Shown: positions 6,598-13,182 of the stretch, piece by piece | Layout: the number at the start of each line of letters is the position of its first letter | Position numbering within the stretch: position 1 is the stretch's first letter | Origin: Luteimonas viscosa | GTDB lineage: Bacteria; Pseudomonadota; Gammaproteobacteria; Xanthomonadales; Xanthomonadaceae | Assembly (NCBI RefSeq): GCF_008244685.1 | Contig: NZ_VTFT01000001.1 | Span: 2,149,248-2,213,247 of the forward strand | DNA length: 64,000 nucleotides | Direction: 5' to 3' | Notes under the pieces: model-generated | The model's input: only the letters and a program-made list of their open reading frames with translations | The model's database searches: none | What the model was told of the DNA's origin: nothing | Translations under genes and position numbers: made by a program

Positions 6598-6657
6598 GCC
6601 TAACGCCTGAGTTAAGCCGCGCCGCGAAGCGGCGTCGGCTTGAATGAACTGTTAGGC
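6598..6657 (-). repeat. attC site 17 (60 bp)
   Basis: GCCTAAC (6598-6604) to GTTAGGC (6651-6657); gccgcgaagcggc inner stem. Closes the HAD-like cassette. Confidence 0.92.
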
Positions 6658-6951
6658 CCCACCTGCATTGCCCGGAAGGACGTGCTTGCAGTAGCGCCAC
6701 TCGCTAACCTCTTGATCATCCACGTATGCATCAGGCTTTGGCAAGAATGCCTGAAAGCAGTCTTCGATGCCGAGTTCCACGGCCGATAGCCGTGCGTACT
6801 CGCCGCCGCCAGAACTCCACAAGTAGAGAGCTGCGCCTGACTCGTACAGCGAGCGAACGTCGGCGATGACATTCGGCATTGGAATGCGCTTCGTACCGAC
6901 TGAGCGTACCAATGTGTCATCGACATCTACAAAGATCACACGCTGTCTCAT
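6652..6951 (-). CDS. Cassette HAD-superfamily phosphatase-like protein
   Basis: 99-aa protein beginning MRQRVIFVDVDDTLVRS. Motif I DVDDT supplies the nucleophile Asp9 and general acid/base Asp11; WSSGG is motif II with the phosphate-binding Ser; KPDAYVDDQ resembles motif IV with its paired aspartates. A capless, minimal HAD fold of this size would be cytoplasmic; the substrate cannot be inferred. Start ATG at 6951 chosen inside the cassette; the frame extends upstream into the neighbouring attC. Stop overlaps its own attC. Confidence 0.8.
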   Translation of the reverse strand: MRQRVIFVDVDDTLVRSVGTKRIPMPNVIADVRSLYESGAALYLWSSGGGEYARLSAVELGIEDCFQAFLPKPDAYVDDQEVSEWRYCKHVLPGNAGGA

Positions 6952-6956
6952 GTGGG

Positions 6957-7016
6957 GCCTAACAGTTGAATTAAGCCGCGCCACGAAGTGGCGTCGGCTT
7001 GAATGAATGGTTAGGC
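6957..7016 (-). repeat. attC site 18 (60 bp)
   Basis: GCCTAAC (6957-6963) to GTTAGGC (7010-7016); gccacgaagtggc inner stem. Confidence 0.92.
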
Positions 7017-7271
7017 CACGCGCCCGTTGAGCGCCGCCGCCATAGCTACTGCATCTGTACGATGCAGGAAGAGGTAAACGAGTTTGCAGCTGCCGAACTC
7101 ACGTTCGAGCTCGAGCATCCTGACCGGGTGGTTGCCGAGCCTGAAGCGCCGCGTCGCCGTCGCAGTTGGCGAAAGCTCGTACACCCCGTAGCTACGCGTC
7201 AGCGTCAACGTACCGTCCGCGCGCACGTCGGTGGGTGAAATGGCGCGTCGAGCGAGATCTTCTGCTGTCAT
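7011..7271 (-). CDS. Cassette protein, unknown function
   Basis: 86-aa protein from ATG at 7271 (MTAEDLARRA). A GTG four codons upstream (7283) is an alternative start; neither has a clear ribosome-binding site. The sequence looks like a small alpha/beta soluble protein with a central strand-rich part (TLTLTRSYGVYEL) and a C-terminal helix (AVAMAAALNGRVA). Short proteins of this look occur in integrons and near immunity or toxin loci, but no family was recognised. Confidence 0.65.
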   Translation of the reverse strand: MTAEDLARRAISPTDVRADGTLTLTRSYGVYELSPTATATRRFRLGNHPVRMLELEREFGSCKLVYLFLHRTDAVAMAAALNGRVA

Positions 7272-7291
7272 CGAGATATTCACCACGTGGG

Positions 7292-7351
7292 GCCTAACGC
7301 CTGAATTAAGCCGAACCGCGAAGCGGTTTCGGCTTGAATGAATTGTTAGGC
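7292..7351 (-). repeat. attC site 19 (60 bp)
   Basis: GCCTAAC (7292-7298) to GTTAGGC (7345-7351); inner stem gaaccgcgaagcggtttc, a further compensated variant. Closes the DUF4180 cassette. Confidence 0.92.
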
Positions 7352-7720
7352 GGCACCCGACTGTACTGCCGATGCCGCCAACCACGCCAGCGCGTCCGGC
7401 TGGCTATCGAAGGCGCGGAACTGTGGGTGACGACGCGCCTCCAGCAAGAACTCACGGAATCTCTCCGGATAGTATCCATCTGGGTCAAAGACAGCAGCAG
7501 TACGCAGGCGGAAATTTACAAGTCTCTGCACGAATTCCCCGGCGAAGCCGGTGGGGAGCTGAAAGAACTCCGAGGGCAGTGCTCCAGCATGTATGAGCAG
7601 CAAGTCAGTGTCAGCGTCACTACAGGCATAAGCCAGTTCCATTGAATCTCGGACGTCCGTGATGCCGGCGATGCACTCTATGACGCCTGGATCAGAATTT
7701 TGGACTAGCTGAAACTTCAT
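7346..7720 (-). CDS. Cassette DUF4180-family protein
   Basis: 124-aa protein matching the DUF4180 pattern: 'DLLLIHAGALPSEFFQLPTGFAGE' (about 39-62), then 'QRLVNFRLRTAAVFD' and a C-terminal 'REFLLEARR....ALAWL'. The family is a small alpha/beta domain, structurally STAS-like in some proteins, of unknown role. ATG at 7720; stop overlaps the attC. It is one of the few cassette products in this array with a named family. Confidence 0.8.
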   Translation of the reverse strand: MKFQLVQNSDPGVIECIAGITDVRDSMELAYACSDADTDLLLIHAGALPSEFFQLPTGFAGEFVQRLVNFRLRTAAVFDPDGYYPERFREFLLEARRHPQFRAFDSQPDALAWLAASAVQSGAA

Positions 7721-7727
7721 GTGTGCC

Positions 7728-7839
7728 GCCTAACACCTGAGTTAAGCCGCGCCGCGTAGTGGAGCAAAGCACATGGCAAGCTGTACCTGCCATGTGCTTT
7801 GTGTAACGAAGCGGCGTCGGCTTGAACGAACTGTTAGGC
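7728..7839 (-). repeat. attC site 20, long form (112 bp)
   Basis: GCCTAAC (7728-7734) to GTTAGGC (7833-7839). The hairpin tip contains a nearly perfect inverted repeat, arms CAAAGCACATGGCA and TGCCATGTGCTTTG (about 7765-7801), flanked by GCGTAGTGGAG and GTAACGAAGCGG. Almost identical to attC 21. Confidence 0.9.
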
Positions 7840-8119
7840 GGAACGCTACGACGAAAATCGGGGTGCGGCAAGCTCTTGGCTTGGGATGTGGCCGGAGCCA
7901 ATGGCGTCCGGGTGCGCCGGCCCGGGACCTGTCCCCGGACCTGGCCGGAGCCGGCGATGGGCGGTCCGACCGCGACGCTGAGTCCAGCCATCCGAAGGCG
8001 GCCGCGACGCACTGCCCCGGCGCGCTTGCGACCCACTGCCCGAAGCCAAAAACGATGCTGAAAGCACATTGGCCGATCAGGTCGCGAAGAAGAGCGGGGG
8101 AACGACACTGCAGCGTGCC
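7840..8119 (-). other. Cassette with no supported gene
   Basis: 280-bp cassette body between two long attC sites, markedly more GC-rich than neighbouring cassettes. Minus-strand frames exist (e.g. from ATG at 8067) but are Arg/Pro/Gly-rich with no ribosome-binding site, and none reads like a protein throughout. It contains a GGACCTGTCC-type palindromic patch near 7925-7945. Probably non-coding or decayed. Confidence 0.5.
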
Positions 8120-8231
8120 GCCTAACGCCTGAGTTAAGCCGCGCCGCGTAGTGGAACAAAGCACATGGCAAGCTGTACCTGCCATGTGCTTTGTGTAACG
8201 AAGCGGCGTCGGCTTGAACGAACTGTTAGGC
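8120..8231 (-). repeat. attC site 21, long form (112 bp)
   Basis: GCCTAAC (8120-8126) to GTTAGGC (8225-8231), with the same tip insert as attC 20 (arms AAAGCACATGGCA / TGCCATGTGCTTT) and only a few differences. Closes the 8290-8517 cassette. Confidence 0.9.
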
Positions 8232-8289
8232 CGCAGCATGCGACGAGAACCGCGGCCCCGCAAGACCCCCGCTTTAGGCGGCTCTTGGC

Positions 8290-8517
8290 CTAGAACCAAG
8301 GCAAGAACCCGACCAATCCTAGGCGCAGCCTTTGCGGCCCAAAAGTCCCCGCCACCAACAGGACCAGCGCCCCACCACCACAGAGCCAGTAGGCAAACCC
8401 TGGCCCGCCGCCTGAGTAGGCAAGCCAAGCAGCTGCAGCCAATGCAAAGCCGAGCGCGATACAGATGATTCGCGCAAAGAAATCCAAGCGAGGTGTCACA
8501 TGCGATGTGCTTTTCAT
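8290..8517 (-). CDS. Cassette small membrane protein, two TM segments
   Basis: 75-aa protein beginning MKSTSHVTPRLDFF, with membrane segments at about 14-34 and 41-61 and a basic loop near the end (RLRLG). ATG at 8517 is 4 bp from the cassette boundary. Unlike most cassettes, 58 bp of GC-rich non-coding sequence separate the stop from the attC; the first 17 bp of it are shared with the cassette at 5412. No family recognised. Confidence 0.68.
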   Translation of the reverse strand: MKSTSHVTPRLDFFARIICIALGFALAAAAWLAYSGGGPGFAYWLCGGGALVLLVAGTFGPQRLRLGLVGFLPWF

Positions 8518-8520
8518 GCG

Positions 8521-8580
8521 GCCTAACACCTGAGTTAAGCCGACCCGCGAAGCGGGTTCGGCTTGAACGAATTGTTAGAC
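8521..8580 (-). repeat. attC site 22 (first cassette; 60 bp)
   Basis: GCCTAAC (8521-8527) to GTTAGAC (8574-8580); acccgcgaagcgggt inner stem. The GTTAGAC end matches the GTCTAAC at the attI junction (8975-8981), showing that both come from the same cassette. Confidence 0.92.
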
Positions 8581-8960
8581 CGCGCGCCCACAGTTCTAGA
8601 GCATTTGTAACGTACAAACTGCTGACCTGGCACAGACGTGTCGTCAGTCAGCTGACGCCCATCTCGCGAGAGCTTGAACGTTGCAGTGGAAAGCCATGTC
8701 TCTCCCTCACCTGATAGCTCAGAGATCAGAGCGATCTCAGCGTCTCCGCGAGTCACGACGGCTCTGATTGGGCCTTCGCTTTCCCAGTAGGAAATATGCC
8801 GCGGCGCAATGCGTAGAACCATATCGTCCGCGTCCGACCCGCAAGAGTCAGGGCTTCCGACCCAGTAGCCAAGAAAGCGATCTGGAACAGCGCCGCCGCC
8901 ATTGCCCGCAACAACGGAGGTTGGCAGCAGCAATGCAGCGATTGCCAAGGCAGATTTCAT
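8535..8960 (-). CDS. First-cassette exported protein, attC-encoded tail
   Basis: 141-aa protein with a Sec-type signal peptide (cleavage near VVAG, residue 19). The mature domain has a lipocalin-like feel: an early 'FLGYWVGSPDSC', then strands with 'ISYWESEG' and 'GETWLSTATFKL', and a late 'RYKC', giving a probable disulfide. It belongs to a widespread hypothetical family in my recollection, with no known role. ATG at 8960 follows GGAGAG. The C-terminal SNNSFKPNPLRGSA is encoded by the attC. As the first cassette, it should be the best expressed from any attI-side promoter. Confidence 0.8.
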   Translation of the reverse strand: MKSALAIAALLLPTSVVAGNGGGAVPDRFLGYWVGSPDSCGSDADDMVLRIAPRHISYWESEGPIRAVVTRGDAEIALISELSGEGETWLSTATFKLSRDGRQLTDDTSVPGQQFVRYKCSRTVGARSNNSFKPNPLRGSA

Positions 8961-8974
8961 TGCACTCTCCAGCG

Positions 8975-9040
8975 GTCTAACTACTAATAGACCCCACATT
9001 GGGGTGTAGCGCCGACTCTGCTCCGGCATCGGGATGGAGT
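8975..9040 (-). other. attI: attI recombination site (approximate)
   Basis: The box GTCTAAC at 8975-8981 (GTTAGAC on the array strand) is where the last cassette joined the platform. To its right the sequence is no longer cassette-like and runs about 160 bp to intI. Only the core box is certain; accessory integrase-binding repeats could not be placed, so the right boundary is a guess. Confidence 0.6.
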
Positions 9041-9139
9041 CAATCAGGGAAATCCTACGGAAATCATCGCCTTGGGACGATGGCGACGGGAGTGGGTGGG
9101 TGCGAGCATGGCCTGGATATCCGGCAAGGAGGCCGATCA

Positions 9140-10147
9140 ATGCGATATGGCGGCAAGGAGACCGGCGTATCCCGGACGGACGCTGCAGTGGCGGCGCCGC
9201 GCCTGTTGGACGAAGTTCGTGCCCGGATGCGGCTGAAACACTACAGCTTGCGCACCGAACAGGCTTACCTGTACTGGATTCGCCGGTATATCCGCGCTTG
9301 CGGGATGCGTCACCCGCGAACGCTCGACGGCAAGGTGGTGGAGGCCTTCCTGTCCCGGCTGGCCTCGCAGGACCATGTCGCCGCGAGTACCCAGAACCAG
9401 GCGCTGTCGGCGATCCTGTTCCTGTATCGCGAGGTCCTGGCCATGGACCTTCCGTGGATGGCGGACGTGGTGCGGGCTCGACGTCCACCGAGGCTGCCGG
9501 TGGTGCTATCACTGGAGGAGACCGACCGGCTCCTGTCGCAGCTGTGCGGTCGCGACGGGCTGATGGCCGGGCTGCTGTATGGCAGTGGGCTGCGGCTGAT
9601 GGAATGCCTGCGCCTGCGGGTGAAGGATGTCGACTTCGCACGCAACGAGATCACGGTGCGCGAGGGCAAGGGCGGCAAGGATCGGCGGACGATGCTGCCG
9701 TCGCGCCTGCGTGATCCGCTGCAGCGCCAGCTCGATGCGGTGCGCATCCTGCATGCGGAGGACGTGGCCCAAGGCTTCGGCGAGGTCGCGCTTCCGCATG
9801 CGCTGGCGCGCAAGTATCCGTCTGCCGCCACCGCGTTGCAGTGGCAGTACGTGTTTCCCGCCGCGCGTCGCAGCCGCGACCCGCGGGACGGACGCATCAA
9901 GCGCCATCACCTCGACGAGAACGTCCTGCAGCGCGCGGTCAGACGCGCGTCCGGGCGGGCCGGCATCGCGAAGCCGGTCACGCCGCACACGCTGCGCCAC
10001 AGCTTCGCCACCCATCTGCTCGAGGCGGGCTACGACATCCGCACCATCCAGGAACTGCTCGGCCACAAGGACCTGGCGACGACGCAGGTCTACACGCACG
10101 TCCTGAACCGCGGCGCCGGCGGTGTGCTGAGTCCGCTGGATCGTTGA
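9140..10147 (+). CDS. intI: Integron integrase (tyrosine recombinase)
   Basis: 335-aa integrase that recombines attI with attC hairpins to insert or excise cassettes. The N-terminal SAM-like core-binding domain (about 18-105) is followed by the catalytic domain with Arg152 (GSGLR), His283 and Arg286 (HTLRH), His309 (LLGHK) and nucleophile Tyr318 (QVYTH). The extra stretch at about 228-270 ([16 protein letters not shown]...) is the integron-specific insertion that separates IntI from XerC/D. All catalytic residues are intact. Start ATG at 9140 chosen because AAGGAGG lies 7 bp upstream and the length fits IntI (320-340 aa). It is divergent from the cassettes, as is usual. Confidence 0.95.
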   Translation: MRYGGKETGVSRTDAAVAAPRLLDEVRARMRLKHYSLRTEQAYLYWIRRYIRACGMRHPRTLDGKVVEAFLSRLASQDHVAASTQNQALSAILFLYREVLAMDLPWMADVVRARRPPRLPVVLSLEETDRLLSQLCGRDGLMAGLLYGSGLRLMECLRLRVKDVDFARNEITVREGKGGKDRRTMLPSRLRDPLQRQLDAVRILHAEDVAQGFGEVALPHALARKYPSAATALQWQYVFPAARRSRDPRDGRIKRHHLDENVLQRAVRRASGRAGIAKPVTPHTLRHSFATHLLEAGYDIRTIQELLGHKDLATTQVYTHVLNRGAGGVLSPLDR

Positions 10148-10429
10148 GGCGCGGGCATCGCCCGGCGGATGCCGGCCACGCGCACGTGGCCGCGACGGCA
10201 TGCGCCATGCGCGTACTGCACTGCGGGTGCGCATCGCGCGCCGGGTCATTGCATGACGCGTGTGCGATGCGGCCGGCCACTGATCGACCAGGGCGATGTC
10301 TCGGTGGAACGTTGCGAGGATGGCATCTTGACCCGAGCCTGTCCTGATGCCGCACCATCAGAAGGCGTCGCTCGTCATGAGCGTTTTCGCGTGCCGTGGC
10401 AAGCCGTGCGCATGCTAGCGTCGCCTGCC

Positions 10430-11392
10430 ATGCATCCCGTCCGTCCAATGCCTGCGCTCGCCTTCTGCCTCGCCGCGACCGTCGCAGCCGCCCGGCTCGA
10501 CGCGTCCGCGGATCGACTGTACGTGGCCCGCGACCACGTGGGCGACGGGGTTTTCACCGCCGGCATCGAGGGCCCTGCCAGCGGGCCGGATGGCGCGTTG
10601 TACGTGGTCAACTTTTCACGCGAGGGCACGATCGGCCGCATCCCTGCCGGCGATGGCGCCGCGCGCGCCGAATTGTTCGTCGAGCTGCCCGAGGGCCGGA
10701 CCGGCAACGGCATCCGCTTCGATGCGCAGGGTCGCATGTACGTGGCGGACTACACCGGGCATGCGGTGCTGCGGATCGATCCGCGCGACCGCTCGGTCGC
10801 GGTGCACGCCCACGATCCGCGCATGCACCAGCCCAACGACCTGGCGATCGCGCCCGACGGCACCCTTTATGCCAGCGATCCGCGCTGGTCGCGGGGCGAT
10901 GGCCAGCTCTGGCGGATCGACCGCGACGGTCGCGTGCATCTGCTCGAAAGCGGCATGGGCACCACCAACGGCATCGAGGTCTCGCCCGATGGCCGGCATC
11001 TGTACGTCAACGAAAGCGTGCAGCGCCGTGTCTGGATCTACGACATCGATGCGGACGGCGAAGTGTCGGGCAAGCGCCTTCTGCTCACGTTCGCCGACCA
11101 CGGCCTCGACGGCATGCGCGCCGACGAGGCCGGCAACCTCTACATCGCGCGCTTCGGTGCAGGCACCGTGGCGATCGTCTCGCCGCGCGGCGAGGTGCTG
11201 CGCGAGGTGGCGCTGGCGGGCCAGAGGCCGACCAACGTCGCGTTCGGAGGCGCGGATGGCCGCAGCGTGTTCGTCACCCTGCAGGATCGTGGCGCGGTCG
11301 AAACCTTCCGCAGCGCGTACCGGGGTCGCGAGTATGGTGCAATGCCTGCACCGGTCAGCCCGACGGCAGGGGCAGCCCCCGGAACGCCTTGA
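10430..11392 (+). CDS. SMP-30/gluconolactonase-like secreted protein
   Basis: About 320 aa: signal peptide (MHPVRPMPALAFCLAATVAAA) and a six-bladed beta-propeller-type repeat, with recurring 'SGPDGALYVVNF', 'RFDAQGRMYVADY', 'IAPDGTLYASD' and 'VSPDGRHLYVNES' motifs, typical of SMP-30/gluconolaconase/LRE-like proteins. Members are often lactonases using a bound divalent metal; the substrate here is not known. Alternative starts are ATG at 10412 and 10448. It stands 280 bp downstream of intI and its stop (11392) overlaps the 3' end of the convergent Lrp-type gene. Confidence 0.8.
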   Translation: MHPVRPMPALAFCLAATVAAARLDASADRLYVARDHVGDGVFTAGIEGPASGPDGALYVVNFSREGTIGRIPAGDGAARAELFVELPEGRTGNGIRFDAQGRMYVADYTGHAVLRIDPRDRSVAVHAHDPRMHQPNDLAIAPDGTLYASDPRWSRGDGQLWRIDRDGRVHLLESGMGTTNGIEVSPDGRHLYVNESVQRRVWIYDIDADGEVSGKRLLLTFADHGLDGMRADEAGNLYIARFGAGTVAIVSPRGEVLREVALAGQRPTNVAFGGADGRSVFVTLQDRGAVETFRSAYRGREYGAMPAPVSPTAGAAPGTP

Positions 11393-11831
11393 CCGTGCGC
11401 AGCACGAAGCTGGAATTGACGTCCGCCACGCGCGCATCGGCCAGCAGGCGGTCGAGCAGGAAGCGCGAGAAGTGTTCGAGGTCGGCGACGACCACGTGCA
11501 GCAGGTAGTCCATGTCGCCGGTCAGCGCATGGCAGGCGACCACGTCGGGCCAGTCGTTGACCCGGGTCGCGAACGCGGCGACCGACTCGGCATCGTGCCG
11601 GGCCAGCTGCACCCGGACGAAAGCCTGCAGTCCCAGGCCGAGGCGGTCGCCATCGAGTTCCGCGCGGTAGCCCGCGATCACCCCCTCCCGCTCCAGCCGC
11701 TGCACCCGGCGCAGGCAGGCCGAGGCCGACAGGTGCACGCGTTCGGCCAGGTCGGCATTGGTCTGGCGGCCCGCCTGCTGGAGTTCCGCCAGCAGAAGGA
11801 GGTCCGTGCGGTCGAGTTCGATGGCGGTCAT
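11355..11831 (-). CDS. Lrp/AsnC-family transcriptional regulator
   Basis: 158-aa regulator: N-terminal winged helix-turn-helix (about 6-60, 'GRQTNADLAERVHLSASACLRRVQRLE') and C-terminal RAM ligand-binding domain (about 70-145, with 'ALTGDMDYLLHVV'). Divergent from phhA with 156 bp between them, so it probably controls the phenylalanine hydroxylase, with an aromatic amino acid as likely effector (inference from position). ATG at 11831 is preferred to an upstream in-frame ATG at 11900. Its 3' end overlaps the SMP-30-like gene by 38 bp. Confidence 0.9.
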   Translation of the reverse strand: MTAIELDRTDLLLLAELQQAGRQTNADLAERVHLSASACLRRVQRLEREGVIAGYRAELDGDRLGLGLQAFVRVQLARHDAESVAAFATRVNDWPDVVACHALTGDMDYLLHVVVADLEHFSRFLLDRLLADARVADVNSSFVLRTVKAFRGLPLPSG

Positions 11832-11855
11832 TTCATGCGCATCCGGTCCAGTTCT

Positions 11856-11870
11856 CGCAATTATCTTGCG
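11856..11870. promoter_or_regulatory. Candidate Lrp-type operator
   Basis: The inverted repeat CGCAA-TTATC-TTGCG with an A/T-rich centre fits the general shape of Lrp/AsnC operators (15 bp, AT-rich middle). It lies 25 bp upstream of the regulator's start and 118 bp from phhA, in the shared promoter region. Confidence 0.45.
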
Positions 11871-11987
11871 CCCTTCGTCCTGCGCGGTGCAACTTCGCAA
11901 GCCCGTTGCGCCGCCCGGCGGCTATCGTGCAGTCGATGGCCCGCCCGCGCCGGCAAGACCGTTCGGGCCCCTACCCAGGAGACACGC

Positions 11988-12878
11988 ATGTCCGCACCCC
12001 CGCGCCGCGTCGAGAACCTGCACACCGACAAGGGCAAGGTCCCGGTTTATGCCACCGGCATCGTCGAGCAGCCCTGGGACGACTACGACGCGGCCGACCA
12101 CGCCACCTGGGCGACACTGTTCGCGCGCCAGCGCGAGGTGCTGGTAGGTCGCGCCAGCCGCGAGTTCCTGGAGGCGCAGGACGCGATGGGCATGACCCCG
12201 CACGCGATCCCGAAGTACGCCGAACTCAACGCGGTGCTGGCCGACGCCACCGGCTGGCAGCTGATCGGAGTGGAAGGCCTGCTGCCGGAACTCGATTTCT
12301 TCGACCACCTCGCCAACCGCCGCTTCCCGGTGACCTGGTGGATCCGCAAGCCCGAACAGATCGACTACATCGAGGAACCCGACCTGTTCCACGACCTGTT
12401 CGGCCACGTGCCGTTGCTGATGAACCCGGTGTTCGCCGATTACATGGAGGCCTACGGGCGCGGCGGGGTGAAGGCGCACGGCATCGGGCCGGAGGCATTG
12501 CAGAACCTGACCCGCCTGTACTGGTATACGGTCGAGTTCGGCCTGATCCGCGAGGCCGGCGAACTGCGCATCTACGGCAGCGGCATCGTCTCCTCGAAGG
12601 GCGAATCGCTGCACGCGCTGGAGAGCGCCGCGCCCAACCGCATCGGATTCGACCTGGAGCGGATCATGCGCACCCGCTACCGCATCGACAGCTACCAGAA
12701 GACCTACTTCGTCATCGACAGCTTCCAGCAGCTGATCGACGCCACCGCGCCCGACTTCACCCCGGTGTACGCCCGTCTCGCCGAACAGCCCTCGATCGCC
12801 GCGGGCACGGTGCTGGACGGCGACCTCGTGTACCAGCGCGGCAGTGGCGAAGGCTGGGCCAGCGACGGCGACGTCTGA
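11988..12878 (+). CDS. phhA: Phenylalanine-4-hydroxylase
   Basis: 296-aa iron- and tetrahydrobiopterin-dependent monooxygenase converting phenylalanine to tyrosine. The facial triad is visible: His135 and His140 in FHDLFGH and Glu183 in YWYTVEFGL. Length fits bacterial PhhA. ATG at 11988 follows AGGAG. Divergent from the Lrp-type regulator and followed 304 bp later by an aromatic aminotransferase, so the set likely feeds phenylalanine through tyrosine to 4-hydroxyphenylpyruvate. A pterin carbinolamine dehydratase (phhB) is not in the window. Confidence 0.95.
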   Translation: MSAPPRRVENLHTDKGKVPVYATGIVEQPWDDYDAADHATWATLFARQREVLVGRASREFLEAQDAMGMTPHAIPKYAELNAVLADATGWQLIGVEGLLPELDFFDHLANRRFPVTWWIRKPEQIDYIEEPDLFHDLFGHVPLLMNPVFADYMEAYGRGGVKAHGIGPEALQNLTRLYWYTVEFGLIREAGELRIYGSGIVSSKGESLHALESAAPNRIGFDLERIMRTRYRIDSYQKTYFVIDSFQQLIDATAPDFTPVYARLAEQPSIAAGTVLDGDLVYQRGSGEGWASDGDV

Positions 12879-13182
12879 GCGCACGGGGCGACGCCCCACG
12901 CATTGCACATCGCCGCCTTGCCTGCCATCCGTCTGCCGGGCCGGGCCCGGCGCGCTGCGGCTTGCGTCGACCGCCTGCCTGCCTGCCGCGCGCGCGTCCG
13001 TCCGATCCCGGGCCGCTTCGCCTGCCTGGCGCCCGCTCAGGCAGGTCGTGCGATGCGGGCGCCTGGCGGGTTGCTGGTCATGGTTCCCGCTGCAACGACC
13101 GCGGCCGCGACTTACGGAAATGCTAGAGTTGCGCGGCTTTTCGCCGCGTGTTCTTCCGGCGGGCCTCCCTCCCCTCCCTTCG
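12879..13182 (+). other. Intergenic gap phhA-tyrB
   Basis: GC-rich stretch with a short hairpin just after phhA (GGGGCGACGCCCC, about 12886-12898) but no T-run. No gene or regulatory motif recognised; frames here are arginine/alanine-rich shadows. Confidence 0.5.

Larger units (their letters stand above)
1..9139 (-). mobile_element. Chromosomal integron: cassette array plus attI
   Basis: At least 22 attC sites spaced about 230-550 bp apart separate short minus-strand genes, ending at an attI junction beside a divergent integron integrase. All attC share the core boxes GCCTAAC/GTTAGGC and nearly the same 60-bp hairpin, which is the signature of a sedentary chromosomal integron rather than a mobile class 1 integron. 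The cassette DNA is visibly less GC-rich than the flanking chromosome. The array continues past the left edge, so its full size is unknown. No transposon ends or antibiotic-resistance genes were recognised. Confidence 0.95.

Noticed and set aside
1..8580. Regularly spaced 60-bp repeats as a CRISPR array
   Set aside because: Repeat length, hairpin with GTTAGGC boxes, variable gene-length spacing and an adjacent integron integrase identify attC sites; no cas genes.
7742..8617. 291-codon minus-strand frame across two attC sites
   Set aside because: It fuses unrelated cassette bodies through attC in a non-native frame; the real gene (8290-8517) is in another frame.
10148..10429. tRNA or small RNA in the intI-SMP30 gap
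   Set aside because: No cloverleaf or conserved RNA element seen; only GC-rich sequence with short dyads.
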